From Glomus cerebriforme (lineage: Eukaryota; Glomeromycota; Glomeromycetes; Glomerales; Glomeraceae): 64,000 bases of DNA. Position 1 is the first letter of the stretch, and every line of letters begins with the position of its first letter. The position numbers were made by a program, and so were the translations under genes. Shown here piece by piece: positions 42,977 to 54,869 of the stretch. The stretch is from NCBI GenBank assembly GCA_003550305.1, contig QKYT01000659.1, positions 1 to 64,000 of the forward strand, in the 5' to 3' direction. Below the pieces are notes generated by a model that saw only the letters and a program-made list of their open reading frames with translations, had not been told where the DNA came from and made no database searches.

Positions 42977-45832
42977 CCATTTTCAATTTTCAATGATATC
43001 TTTAAATATTAATAAGTTATTATTAATTGATAAAGTCTCGAATTGAAAAAACTTCAAATTTTCTACATGTTCCTATAACAGTTAAAAATATACAATAAAA
43101 TAAAGATTCATTCTAAAAGTTCCTCGCTAGATATATATCACGTGTCTCAAAATACATAGCATTCGAAAGCACATTTGATCGATGCATAGCTTTTCTAAAC
43201 TTGCTAGTCTTTGATTTGCATCACAACAGGAAAGTAATAACTTTTGAAAGCTCATAAACAAATACAGTCACGTACCCACATTATAAATGGTTGTGATTTG
43301 GTGAAAGAAAATTTCTTCGAATTCTGGAATATTTTGAATATGAAACATTGTGAATTTATAGAATAATTCATGTATAATTAGAAAGATTTTTAACGTTCCC
43401 AATTAAATACACTCTTGTATTATAAAAAATTTGTACTGAATTCGCGATATTCATCAGAAACATATACATCTCATGAAATTATATCACATAATATTAGTAT
43501 AACTTTGTACAAAAAAATACAATTTTCGGACATTACCAGCATGTTGCAAATATTATAACGCGTGTATTCGGGAAGGAATGTTAATCGTTGAACACTTTTA
43601 ATAAATGAAATTAACACATAACATATGATTGGCTGATCAACGATATATTAAATTGCTGTACGCTGTAAATAAGCGTTCGTAATGTAATTCTTGTTTATTA
43701 TTATTGTTTCACTATTTATGATCCCTACAGAAAGGAAAAATTAAAATATAAATAAATTGAATAATAATTATTTATAAAAGAATAGTGATAGACGACGAGA
43801 AAAATAATACTATAATTGTTATTTTTGGATCGAGAGATCATTTCATTTAAATGAATTTTTAAAGTTTTTTTTTTTTTCCTCGAAATTTTACTTAATTTCG
43901 AATTCTAGAATCTCCTTCTACTAAGATCTTACAGTATAATAATTTTTTTTAAAAGAAAAAAAAAAATCGTAAAGAACAATAAATTTAACAATTTGTGTAA
44001 CATAAACGTTTAAAAAATTTTTTTCAAGGGTTAATTTCTTTGCTTAATTTAGAAATTTTAAAGAATATAAAGTATTTTTAAACAATATGAATAAAAAATT
44101 TTAGGAACAAATAAAATAAAAAACTCGCCAATATGAAACAAAAATCCGAAACCATAACAAAAACAAACTTATGGAATATTAAGTAATAATTGTATATTTT
44201 CATGCATAATATGAAACATCAAACATCCGTATTTTTTTTTTTTTGATGATTTGGAAGGATATAAACAGTACATAACAGATAACAATAACGTTACAATTAC
44301 GCCAATAATGATTAAGTTTAAAAAAAAAAAATTGTTTAAATTTTTTTTTAGAAAAAGTCCTTCCTTTATTACATGAAACCAATTTATTCCAAGGTGAAGC
44401 AATCCTAAATAGGACAGCTCGTCATTTATTATAGGATAAAAGATAATTATTGTTTTGCTGTTTTACTAATCACTGTAAATTAAAAAACGTTTAAAATTTT
44501 CATAATTTATAAATTTTACTCCCTGAAAATTTAAAAAACTGGTTGTTTAGTAATCAAAGACAAAAAAAAAATGATTTATTCAAAAAAATTAATAAATAAA
44601 CAATAATAAAAGACAAAGGTCAAAAAAAAAATCCATAACAACGAATGATAAATATGACTCAGCAAACAAGGACTAATTAAATATTAATTTCTTCGTTTAT
44701 TATGTTCATTATGATTATATTTATAAAGGTCATTGTTTTATATATATATAATTTTTATTATATATTCTTTTCAAGTTCCGACAAATCAAATCTAAATTGT
44801 TAATAAAATTTTTAATTAAGAAATTTGGGTAAAAAAAAAAAAAATAAATAAATAAATTAAAAAAATGGACATTTTGTAATTGTACCCCGTAATGATATAT
44901 TAAAAAAGAAAATGGGCGAACCTCCTCTTTATTTATTCTTTCTCTGGAAAATAGATTACTGCAGATGAAAATAACCGATATATGGGATGATATATGTGCA
45001 ATTAATGCGCTGTCTTTATATAGAAATTGAATTCAAGCATGAAATAAATTGCACTGCATGATATGAAAGTTATTGAACTTTATTTTATTTTTTATATGTT
45101 TATTTTTGTTTAAAAAAAAAAAGAAACGACATTTTTCCTTTCCACGAACTCGCGAATCCACGTGATCTCTTCTCTTTCCTTTATGTTGTGTTTACATTTC
45201 TTTGTTTGAAATAAATTTCTTTTCTTTGTTTTTTATTCATAGATGTAACCAATTTAACGTAGTGCATGACTAATGATACTTATTTAAAACTTATTTATAA
45301 TTATTATAATACAAAAATGAGTTTATTGTTAAAAAATTTTCCAAGTTTTAAACAAAAATGTCTTGTTTGACTTGCTGTTAATTCGTGGCTTGCTTTCTTT
45401 TTTTTTTTTTTTATGAGGCTTTTCTAAACTTTTTTGAGGGCTTTTAATATAAATTTTTAGATTAGCTGCATATTACAGTTAAAAACTGCGTTGAATTTTT
45501 ACTACTAACTTTATTAGTAATTGTATCGAACATAATTTATTTATACATATTTATACATTGTCCTCTAATGTTTAATTTTATTTTCCATTTGTGGCTATAC
45601 TAAAATTTATTTAAATTGTTTATCCGTCTTTTTAAATTTTAAAAAAGGTTAATTTTTTTCTTTTTTTCGTATAAAAAATCTGCATATTTTCCTGCTTTCC
45701 CTTTTATTCTTATCCTTTTTACTCCTTTTTTTTTTTTTTTTTCCCTCCTTCTTACCTCAAAATATTCTAATTAAATTTTATTTAAAATAATAGAAAATTT
45801 TTTTTATATTCTTAAAAAAATAAATATATATT
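42977..45832. other. Long intergenic region
   Basis: AT-rich with many A/T homopolymers and no gene recognised. ORFs near 44169-44402 (minus) come from homopolymer-rich text. TCACGTGT lies at 43139. A polypyrimidine tract at 45720-45760 precedes the RGS gene. Confidence 0.5.
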
Positions 45833-47757
45833 ATGTCGTTATCAAATAATAATAATTCTCTTCATAGATCTTCTTCAAGACGTCGTCCTTCCGTTATTGA
45901 TATAGTTTCTTCAAAAATTAATGAAGAGGATATAAAAAAATCTCTGCTGGCAGCGAAAACTCCAAATATAATTTCAAAACGTCGTGGATCGACTGTTTCA
46001 ATAGATTCTATACAATCAAATTCTCGTAGAAATTCTATCGTTATGATAGATTCTATTACTACTAGTACTACTTCTTCTACTACTTCTTCAACAGCTTTAT
46101 TAAGAGAAATTACTACTACTACTACTACTACTACTTTAATATCAGAAATGATTTTATCTCAACCAATGGATACTGATGAATTTATAACTAAATCATCATC
46201 ATCTTCTTCTTCAAAATTACATTTTCCTTTACCTCCTCCTCCTCCTTCATTCCCTGATTCTTTTTCTGAATATGATGAGGATGATAGAGATATTTTTTAT
46301 GATGATGATGATAATGATGATGAAGTTGATGATATATTTTCTGATGATGATTTAAAAAAATTTAATCATAATTATAAAAAAAATCAAAAACATACTAGAA
46401 CTTTATCTCAATATGCTCAACAACAACATCAACATCAACATTCTCGTTCCCTTTCTACTCCTTCTATAATACCTTCTTTTAATTCTCAACGTCCTTTAAT
46501 TCCTTCAATAAATTATGATAATCATAATGAATATAAACAACGTACTATAATATCTTCAAAAAAATTGGCTAGTTTTTTTGGTGATAAACCTCCTATAGAT
46601 ATTTGTGTTAAAGAAATTGAAAAAGAAGGTTTAAAAGCTATGTTACATTCTAAAATACCTTTATGTTATTTCTTATATTCTTTATTAGAAGAATATTCTT
46701 GTGAAAATTTGGTAAGTTTTTATTATCATTATTATTATCATTATTATTATTATTATTATATATTTTTTTTAATAGTAATAATAATATAAAATTAATCTTT
46801 TTTTTTTTTATTCTTTTTAGTTTTTCTTTTTAGAAGTAGAACAATATGAATCATTTGACTTTGTAAATTCAACTCAACAATATATGACTGCACAACATAT
46901 TTTTGATACTTATTTAACTCGTAATTCACAATTTGAAGTAAATATTGATGATAAAGTTCGTAAATCTGTTATAGCTTCAATAAAAAGTCAACGTGATCCA
47001 ATACATTGTTTTGATGAAGCGAAAAGAGCCATTTTCGTATTATTGGAAGTCAGTTTTGCACGTTTTATTCGTAGTCCTACAGCTGAATTAATGAAACAAG
47101 AAATAGGTATTTATTGTTAATAAATTAATCTTTATCAATCTGTTTTTTTATAAATAATTAATGATTTGTTTGTTTATTTATTTATTTATTTATTTATTAG
47201 GCGAGATAACAACTCATTATAATGATAAAGCAAGAGACGCAGCAGTTATGTTATTATTTCGATATTTAGAAAAACAAAACGGATCATTAAATTTAAAACC
47301 TGTTAAACCTTTCATAATTAATACTCAATCATCCGTGGGTATTAATGACATTGATATAATATCACCTCTTCCATCACCAAGTTTATCAATATCACGGAAA
47401 CGAAATGATTTAATGTGTACTATGATTTATGAATTTTTGAGAACTTTATTAGAAATCGATGTAGAAAATTTTTATTATGAACATTTTAACAGGAATAATA
47501 AAAATAAGAGTAATGAAAAAGTTTATGAATCTTTATATAATAATAATAATTATAATAATAGTAGTAGTAGATTTTACGCTGGTAGTAATGGATCTAGTGG
47601 TGGTGGTATCGATGATGATATTGATATATGGAGTAATGATGATGAATGTATTGAAATGGTGAATACCGGAAAAAAAGTTTCCACAAGAGATCAATTAAAG
47701 AAAAAACCATTTAGAAGACCAACTATTAAATCCAGAAGAAAAGTGAAAGGAGCTTAA
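45833..47757 (+). CDS. RGS-domain protein (regulator of G-protein signalling)
   Basis: Three exons, 45833-46711, 46821-47106 and 47201-47757, joining to 1722 nt, 573 residues. The first ~240 residues are low complexity: Ser/Thr runs, poly-Pro (PLPPPPPSFPDSF), acidic DDDDNDDEVDD and QQQHQHQH. The RGS domain begins near residue 275 (MLHSKIPLCYFLYSLLEEYS, ENL, FFFLEVEQYESF) and spans both introns, ending around FARFIRSPTAELM. The C-terminal ~190 residues are Asn/Ser-rich with a basic tail (KKKPFRRPTIKSRRKVKG). RGS proteins stimulate GTP hydrolysis by G-alpha subunits, damping receptor signalling. The acceptor at 46820 keeps FFFL; an alternative 12 bases downstream would drop it. Trinucleotide-rich coding (ACT, TCA, GAT) suggests repeat-length polymorphism. 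Confidence 0.85.
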
Positions 47758-48319
47758 GAACACAAAATAAAAATAAAAATAAAAATAAAATTGTGTAAGA
47801 TTTTTTATGATTAATTAATTAGACCAAAAAAAATTTTTTTATATAATAGAAATTTTTTATTTTATATATGTATACAGTATCTTTTTTTTTATAGATTTTC
47901 GTAAAGAAAAAAAAAATTTTTTCAAAAGGACTTTTTTTTTACATTTTATATTTGTATTTTTTATTTCATTATTTCATTATTATCATTCCTTTTTTTTTTT
48001 GTGTATATGTTTCAATATCAATTTCTCAAAATTATTTATGTATAAAATTTATTAAACAACATTTCATATATATATAAACCAAAAAGCATATTTTCTAATG
48101 AACTATTATATCCTGTTTATATATACATTGTACTTTTTATTTGTTTTCTTGTTAATAAATCTTTTTCATTTCTATATTTATTTTTTAATACTTCTAAACG
48201 GTTGACTTCTAAGTGGCGCAGCTCATTATCGCACATTATCAACCCAGAACATAAAAGCAATAATGACAATGACATTCCATTTATAAGTAACCTTTATAAT
48301 AAGAAAGATAATTTTTTTT
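47758..48319. other. Intergenic region between convergent genes
   Basis: AT-rich 3' flanks with T-runs. No further gene. Confidence 0.4.
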
Positions 48320-49543
48320 TTAATAACCAAACTTAACCCTTTGTATAACTATAATACCAATAAGAATACTAAATACTAAAGTAACAAAACTCCAAATACT
48401 GGCCTTTCTACAACGTTGTCTCCATTTATAATCTTCTGTACTATTAGGTCTATGAATACTACCAAACCACCACATAGGTAAAAATAAAAAACCAAACCAA
48501 AAAAAATATTTTCCATACATTTTATTTTTATCTTCATATATAATATTATTGATATTATTATTGATATTATTATTATTCTTCTTCTTCTTTTCTTGGGCTA
48601 AATAAATAGAATGTGAATTATAATTACTTATTTTAGAAAGATTATTAAAATTATTAAAATTATTATTTTTATCAAATTCAATATCATAATATGATCTTTT
48701 AATATTAGAATAACGTCTTGGAGGAGTATAATTAACTGAATTACGAAAAGAACCTGATCTTGAAGATGAAGAATTTCTAGAATGAATAATTGAATTACGA
48801 TGATGATGTAATAATGGATTATGACTTATTGAAGAAGGTCTTTTATTATCTGTCATAAATGCAAAGTTATTATGAATTTGAATTGGATGATCCGGTTTAA
48901 TTTCTTGTAATATTTCATAAACGCAAGAAATTCTATCATCATTTATATTACTAGTACGTTTTAAAGTAGAAATTGTTGTAGTAGTTTTTGCTTTTAATGG
49001 TTTTATAGGTGATAACGTTTCATTTTCTTTAATATTCATTGAATTTATACTTTCATCAGGTGTTTGTACTAATTCAGCTGAATAAGGTGAAGGAGGTGTA
49101 GGAGGTGTTCCTGTGCTTGAAGTAGAACCTCTAGATGAAGATACTCGAAAGTTTTTCTTTATTTCACGAAAATAATCTCCTTGAATAAAATATTCCTCTT
49201 GGGAAGGATTTTCTTTGTATGGTCCTTCCACGAAAATTCTTTCTTGAAATATTTCTTCTTCTTTTGAATCAGTTTCTTTGGAAGAAGAAGGAGGAGGAGG
49301 AGAAGGAAGTGATCCTTTTTTTTGTTCGTTTATGTATTGTTTATTACTAAAAGGTATTGTAGGTATCGAATCATTAGAATCATTATTATAAGTATTTTCC
49401 TTATTAATGTTATTAATGTCCTTATTATAAATATCTCCTCCATCTCTTGTTAACCATTCAACCACTTTTGGATCATATAATTTTGTATATTCATCCTCTG
49501 AATTGTTTTTTACATTTATTTTTGATGATGAAATTTCAGTCAT
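48320..49543 (-). CDS. Protein with long disordered N-terminus and two C-terminal membrane helices
   Basis: Intact single exon, 407 residues, ATG 49543. Residues 1-340 are disordered, with Pro/Ser-rich (SLPSPPPPSSSKE, TGTPPTPPSP) and Asn-rich tracts and an Arg/Ser stretch (NSSSSRSGSFRNS) that could be phosphorylated. The C-terminal 66 residues hold two predicted membrane helices: KYFFWFGFLFLPMWWFGSIH (about 345-364) and ASIWSFVTLVFSILIGIIVI (about 382-402), joined by a charged loop with WRQRCRKAS. The FLxxPxWWxGS signature is one I associate with uncharacterised fungal membrane proteins. The N-terminus is probably cytosolic, giving a tail-anchored hairpin. The substrate or partner is unknown. 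It is convergent with the RGS gene. Confidence 0.75.
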   Translation of the reverse strand: MTEISSSKINVKNNSEDEYTKLYDPKVVEWLTRDGGDIYNKDINNINKENTYNNDSNDSIPTIPFSNKQYINEQKKGSLPSPPPPSSSKETDSKEEEIFQERIFVEGPYKENPSQEEYFIQGDYFREIKKNFRVSSSRGSTSSTGTPPTPPSPYSAELVQTPDESINSMNIKENETLSPIKPLKAKTTTTISTLKRTSNINDDRISCVYEILQEIKPDHPIQIHNNFAFMTDNKRPSSISHNPLLHHHRNSIIHSRNSSSSRSGSFRNSVNYTPPRRYSNIKRSYYDIEFDKNNNFNNFNNLSKISNYNSHSIYLAQEKKKKNNNNINNNINNIIYEDKNKMYGKYFFWFGFLFLPMWWFGSIHRPNSTEDYKWRQRCRKASIWSFVTLVFSILIGIIVIQRVKFGY

Positions 49544-52030
49544 TATTAAAACATAAGTAATAAAAAAAAAATTTTTTTATAAATATTATTATTTTAAATT
49601 TATCTTTTATGTTTTCCGTTTTTTTTTGGAGAGAAAAAAGAGAAAAAAAAAATTTTTTTTAATAAAAAAAAATTAATAATAATACCGGTAATAAAAAAAT
49701 TTTTTTTTTTTAAAAAAAAAAAAATAAGAAAATTTATATATATACGCGTTTTAATTTTTAATTTGATTTTCCCGATTTTCCCGAGCATTACTTAAAATAA
49801 CAAACCCATTATTATTCTAAGTAAAGCATAATTTAATAACCCAAAATGATACATTTAAATAATAATTTACGTTTAAAGAGGGATTTACGGATTATCGAAA
49901 AAAATATATTTAAAAATTCTATTTTTAAAATAGATTTCTATTTGTGGAGGGGTTCATTCTACTAAGGGTGCTGAGTACGGGTTCTATATAATTCATAAAA
50001 AACCTAAAATACTGCTCCTCGGTAAACGACCAAACTTTCAAAGATCTACATTCCCTCCGGAGAGTTGATTCAACGATTTTTTATTTATAATATATATTTT
50101 TTTTTTCATATCCGATTGCCAAGAAAATTAAGGAAATAGGACTGCAGGGGAGATTCTTATTATTGGACGAAAAATATTATTTAATTGGCCACGACATATG
50201 ATTATTTCCAAGATATTTTACAAAATAGGTTATATCTGAATATTATCATTTTGCGGAGTTTTTTTAATTATTGTACTTCAATGAAAATAATCGAAATAAT
50301 AATAAATAATAATGATGCGATATGTTTATCAATTAATCTTTTAAACAGATGTAGATTTTAGATATTGCCAAGGAGAATGACATGATAATATTTAACACGG
50401 GAACTGTTTGTGAGACACAAATATTGTTTTCCAATGATTTTCTTTTTATTGCCTTTTGATAGTATTTGATTAATCAATGATGACTATCAATAAGATCAAA
50501 ATGTCCATAAATAACTTTAACTTTACCATAGAGGCATAGCGGGATGAGCTGGATTGGATCATGGGATGATATGATACGTTGATGTGTGAATTTTTTTAAT
50601 CGATTCTATTCCTTTTTCAAAATTTTTTTTCCTCTCTCGTAAAAACATTTTTCCTTTGCATAAGTTTATTCACTTATGTCAGATTTTCTTTGGTATCATA
50701 TTCATTTCTCTGAGTATGAATTTTTAATTTGCATGATAGCGTATTATTAATATTTATTGTAGAAAAATTATACGAATTATACGACTGTGCCACTGTGGCA
50801 TTTAAATGTGAAAGATTTTTATTGTTTTTATTATTATTATTTACACGTATTATTTATTATTTATTATTGCTCAACAGCGCAGTAATTACTATCTTACATT
50901 ATTTTATATATATATATGCGGGTCAAGAAAGTAAGTCGTACAGGGCCTAGAAGATAATATTATATAACATTTTCGCATTTCAAAATCGAGCTCCGGCATT
51001 TATCTGAACTTTAAAAAAAATAAACAAACTGATTTTGTTTTTGTCCAATCACATGTATCTGTTTAGCCAAATTCACAAATTATGAATGGATAATTATCCC
51101 CCCCTTTTTTTTTTAAAAAAAAAAATCTTTTTACGAATATTTGTTCTTAGTAGATAAACTTGAATTAAAAGGGTACGTAATAAAGCGAAATGTTATAAAT
51201 TTATTTTTTTAAAGAAAGAGGAAAAAAAAAGGATAAAATAAATATTGTGCCACTCACGTTTTTAATTATGATAAGATTGCCACGTAAAATAAAACTGATT
51301 TCTAAACGTCAGCCTTAAAAAAAATACCTTAATCAAAAGCCACGAAAAAAAATCTGATATAGATATATACCGGTAACTGATATTTGCTTCTTTCCTTACT
51401 TCATATCATTATAAAAAGTGATTATTCTCTAAATTTTAAATGGCTTGATTTGGTAATTTTAAATGCATTAATATTTAAATAACCATAATTATTAAGTGCA
51501 TGATACATATTTTTATATTTACATTTTAAAAATAACATCGAATATAATGTTTAAGGAATAAGGATTGTTTCATTAGTTATTTTACGCGAATTTTCTCTTA
51601 ATTAAAAAGTTTTTTTAAAAGGATCGCGAATCGATTGGCTTTCTTGATTACTTTTTTTTTGCCACTCAATAATTTAGCAACACATAATAAATTTAAATCG
51701 ACAAAAAAAAAGCAAGGAGCAAGCCTCGTTAATCGTAAAGCCTCAAAAAAAAAAAAAAAAAAATAGTTCTATAATAATGACTTATAATAATATAACAGAG
51801 CCACGTCAACTAAGCCATAATATGTATCTTTTATAAACAAAAGAATAAATTAATGAAATGAATTTAAGTCTTTAAAGAAACCTTTTAAAATTGTAATCGA
51901 AGATTAATATTTTGTTTTTATTTTTTTTTTTTCGAAAGATAAAATTTTTTTTGATCTTAATCCATTAAATATAAAAGAGAATTTTTTTAAAAATAGGATT
52001 TTCTTTTATTTCATAAATACTTTAAATACT
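49544..52030. other. Long intergenic region
   Basis: AT-rich with mononucleotide runs. No supported gene. The unresolved 5' end of the MFS gene probably lies in its last ~300 bases (an ATG at 51777 is one candidate). Confidence 0.45.
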
Positions 52031-52041
52031 TCTTCAAAGTG

Positions 52042-52558
52042 GCGTTAAATCGAGATTATATCGAATATAATAAACTCGATGAAGAGAAAATTGTTATACA
52101 AGAGGAGATTGTAAATGATCATTATTTCATTTTTCTTTTTCCTTACTAACTTATCTAAATAAGTTTTTTTTTTTTTATGTTTCTCTAGGATGATGGTTCG
52201 AAAAAGGATTCAACTAATTCAATCAGTAGTACGTCAAATGACGATTATGAATTACAATTAGATGATGAAAAATCTTTACTAGAACCAGCATCACCTACAT
52301 TTATTGAAAATGATCCAAAAAATTGGACTGATTTAAGGAAAAGGACTATTCTTATCATAGTGTCTATTGCTGGAATGCTTTCTCCCATCGCAAACACGTA
52401 AGTGAATAAAATATGTCTTGGTCACGTGTAGTTCCCAAAAAACCTGATTGTTTCTTTTTTTTAATGAAAAGAATATTTTTTCCGGCAATATTGACTGTAC
52501 GCGAAGAAATGCACACAACAGAACCACTTATAAATACAGTAGGTAAGTAATGATATTC

Positions 52559-52596
<38 letters not shown>

Positions 52597-54021
52597 TAGT
52601 ATACATATTTTCCTTTTTTTTTTTTTTTTTTAATATTCAATCTTTTGTAAATATTAGTTGCCATATTCGTATATCTTATGGGAATTGCTGTAAGAATTAA
52701 TTTTTTTTCCCTCTAATATATGTAATAAAAGTATATACGTTTTAATATTTCTACATTCTTCTTTTATTTAGCCATTATTTTGGGCGTCATATTCAGATTT
52801 AAGAGAAACAAGAAGAAAAGTATATTTAACAGCTAGCACAATGTTTGTAACATCAGCATTTTTATGCACATTTGTAACTAATGTTTGGTGGTTAATGATC
52901 CTTCGTGCAATTCAAGCAATTGGCTCTTCAGCTGTGTTATGTATCGGTGCAGGAACGCTTAGTGATATTTACATTCCGACAGGTAAAGTTTTTATCTAGT
53001 TCATATCAAATACATGTTAAATTCACGTCAAATTCGCATTAAAATACAAATTATTCTAATCACTTCTTGAACAAATTATTTCGATATAAAAGAACTTGGT
53101 ACAGCATATGGATTATTTTATCTCGGATTTTTTGTAGGTCCTTTAATTGGACCATTGATAGGAGGATATTTAACACAATATATTCATTGGAGAGCAATAT
53201 TTTGGTTTTTAACAATTTATGGAAGTACATTACTTCTAGTAATATATTTCTTTTTACCGGAAACTTCAAGACCAAAACAGACATCAAAAATTCCATTATC
53301 GAAAGCACAATCAGAGATTACATTAACATCACTTCCACCACAAAAATCTTATAATCCATTAGCACCTATTTCATTATTAAAATATCCAAACCTTACATTA
53401 GTAATTTTATATAAAATTTGGGTAACATCAACGATTTATGTTCAAAATATTCTTATACCAGAAAGATTTGCTATAACTTATGGGTTAACAGCATCACAAG
53501 TTGGGTTAGTATTTTTGGCACCAGGGATCGGATTAATGAGTGGAAGTTTAATAGGTGGTAAATTATCTGATTATATTTTGAGTAAAAAAATGAAAAAAAG
53601 TGGTGGTGATTATGTACCTGAATTAAGATTACATAGTGCTTGGTTTGGTAGTATATTAATTCCATTAGCATATTTTAGTTTTGGTTGGTTACTTGAAAAT
53701 GGGGTTTATTTCGTTTATCCTCTTATTACAATGTTTTTAGGTGGTTTTGGTACATTAATGGCATTTAATCCAACTTCAACTTATTTAGTTGAATCTTATC
53801 CAACACGAAGTGCTTCAGTTGTAGCGTTAAACAATTTTATGAGAGCTTTAGTAGCTGGTAGTATGTCAGCTCTTGCTGCTCCTTTAAGTGATGCTGTAGG
53901 TACCGGTTGGACTTTTACTTTAATGGCTAGTGGAAATGTACTTACTATATTTTTCTTAATACTCGTTTATTTTTATGGTAAAAAATGGAGAGAAAAAATA
54001 CGTAAGGAAATTCCTAAATGA
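52042..54021 (+). CDS. MFS transporter, DHA1 drug/H+ antiporter type
   Basis: Readable exons are up to 52110, 52189-52397, 52472-52542, 52658-52689, 52772-52982 and 53093-54021. All introns are GT-AG and the last five exons total 1452 nt in frame (483 residues). A hydrophilic acidic N-terminus is followed by 12 likely membrane helices, with the motif A-like FWASYSDLRETRRKVYL, RAIQAIGSS, and the antiporter motif C-like GFFVGPLIGPLIGGY, then HWRAIFW and FLPETSRP. This matches fungal DHA1 (Qdr/Aqr-like) exporters, which move drugs or organic compounds out of the cell using protons. The first coding exon is not resolved: the exon ending at 52110 is open but has no ATG in frame, so a further 5' exon is needed. 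The 52542-52658 intron has long T/A runs. Confidence 0.8.
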
Positions 54022-54869
54022 TTTTATTTATTTACAAGTTTTTATTTGGTTGATTTTTTTAATTGCAAGGGTATTTTGTTTCACTAATTATTAACGTGTA
54101 AAAAATTTTTTTTACAATAANAAAAAAAAAAAAAAAAAAAGTTTTGAAATTCAACTCAAATCATCATCTTTAATATTGAAATTTTCGAAATTCAATAAAA
54201 TAATAAAATCTAAAATTTAAATTTATTTTTATTGATAAGGAATAACTTAATTATAATGTTGTAGCTCAAATCGACTTATGTCCCAAATCAACCATCGGCC
54301 TAAATTAGGAAAGTATCGTTGGTACTGTCTTAAGGCATTATTGTAATGGGCCGATGATTTAGGCCGATGGGACATGGTAAAGTTTGGCCGACTGTACAAA
54401 GGCAAATGGTAAAAAAAAAAAAAGGAAAAGACCTCCAGAAATTAACCAAATTAGAGGTTGTGATGAATATTCATTATTAATAAAAAACCAAACCTTTGTT
54501 GGTCATTTTATGGTACAAATTTTCGTCCATTTGATTAACATTAATATATAAATAATTAAAAAGGAAGACTCTTTTTTTTATTCTCTTCAAAATTTAATTA
54601 TAGATTACCGTTTTTTTTCTATATTTACATAATTATTTTAAAAAAGATCGAATAATTCTATTATAATTTATCTCATTAAAGCCCTAATATAAATATTACA
54701 TAGTTATAATATATACAAATAGGAAAATATTAAGTTAAAAATAAGCACTTAGGCACTTAGGATTAGGGTTAGGATAAGTGTTTATGATTTTAGGTTAGAT
54801 AGACCCGAAATGATAATTTTTTTTTTCTTAAAAAAAAAACAGTACGAATAAGTAAAATGATTTTCATAT
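54022..54869. repeat. Intergenic region with a 138-bp inverted repeat
   Basis: At 54262-54399 arms with TGTCCCA...CATCGGCCTAAAT (54279-54305) and its complement (54356-54374) surround a ~50-base loop, with weaker similarity extending outward: a small MITE-like hairpin. Telomere-like text TTAGGATTAGGGTTAGG lies near 54757. One ambiguous base is at 54121, before a poly-A run. Confidence 0.55.

Noticed and set aside
44169..44402. Minus-strand hydrophobic frames
   Set aside because: Built on A/T homopolymers, overlapping in two frames, with no start context or domain.
52461..52664. 67-codon minus frame with Phe/Lys runs
   Set aside because: It is the complement of poly-A/poly-T inside an MFS intron and overlaps a coding exon.
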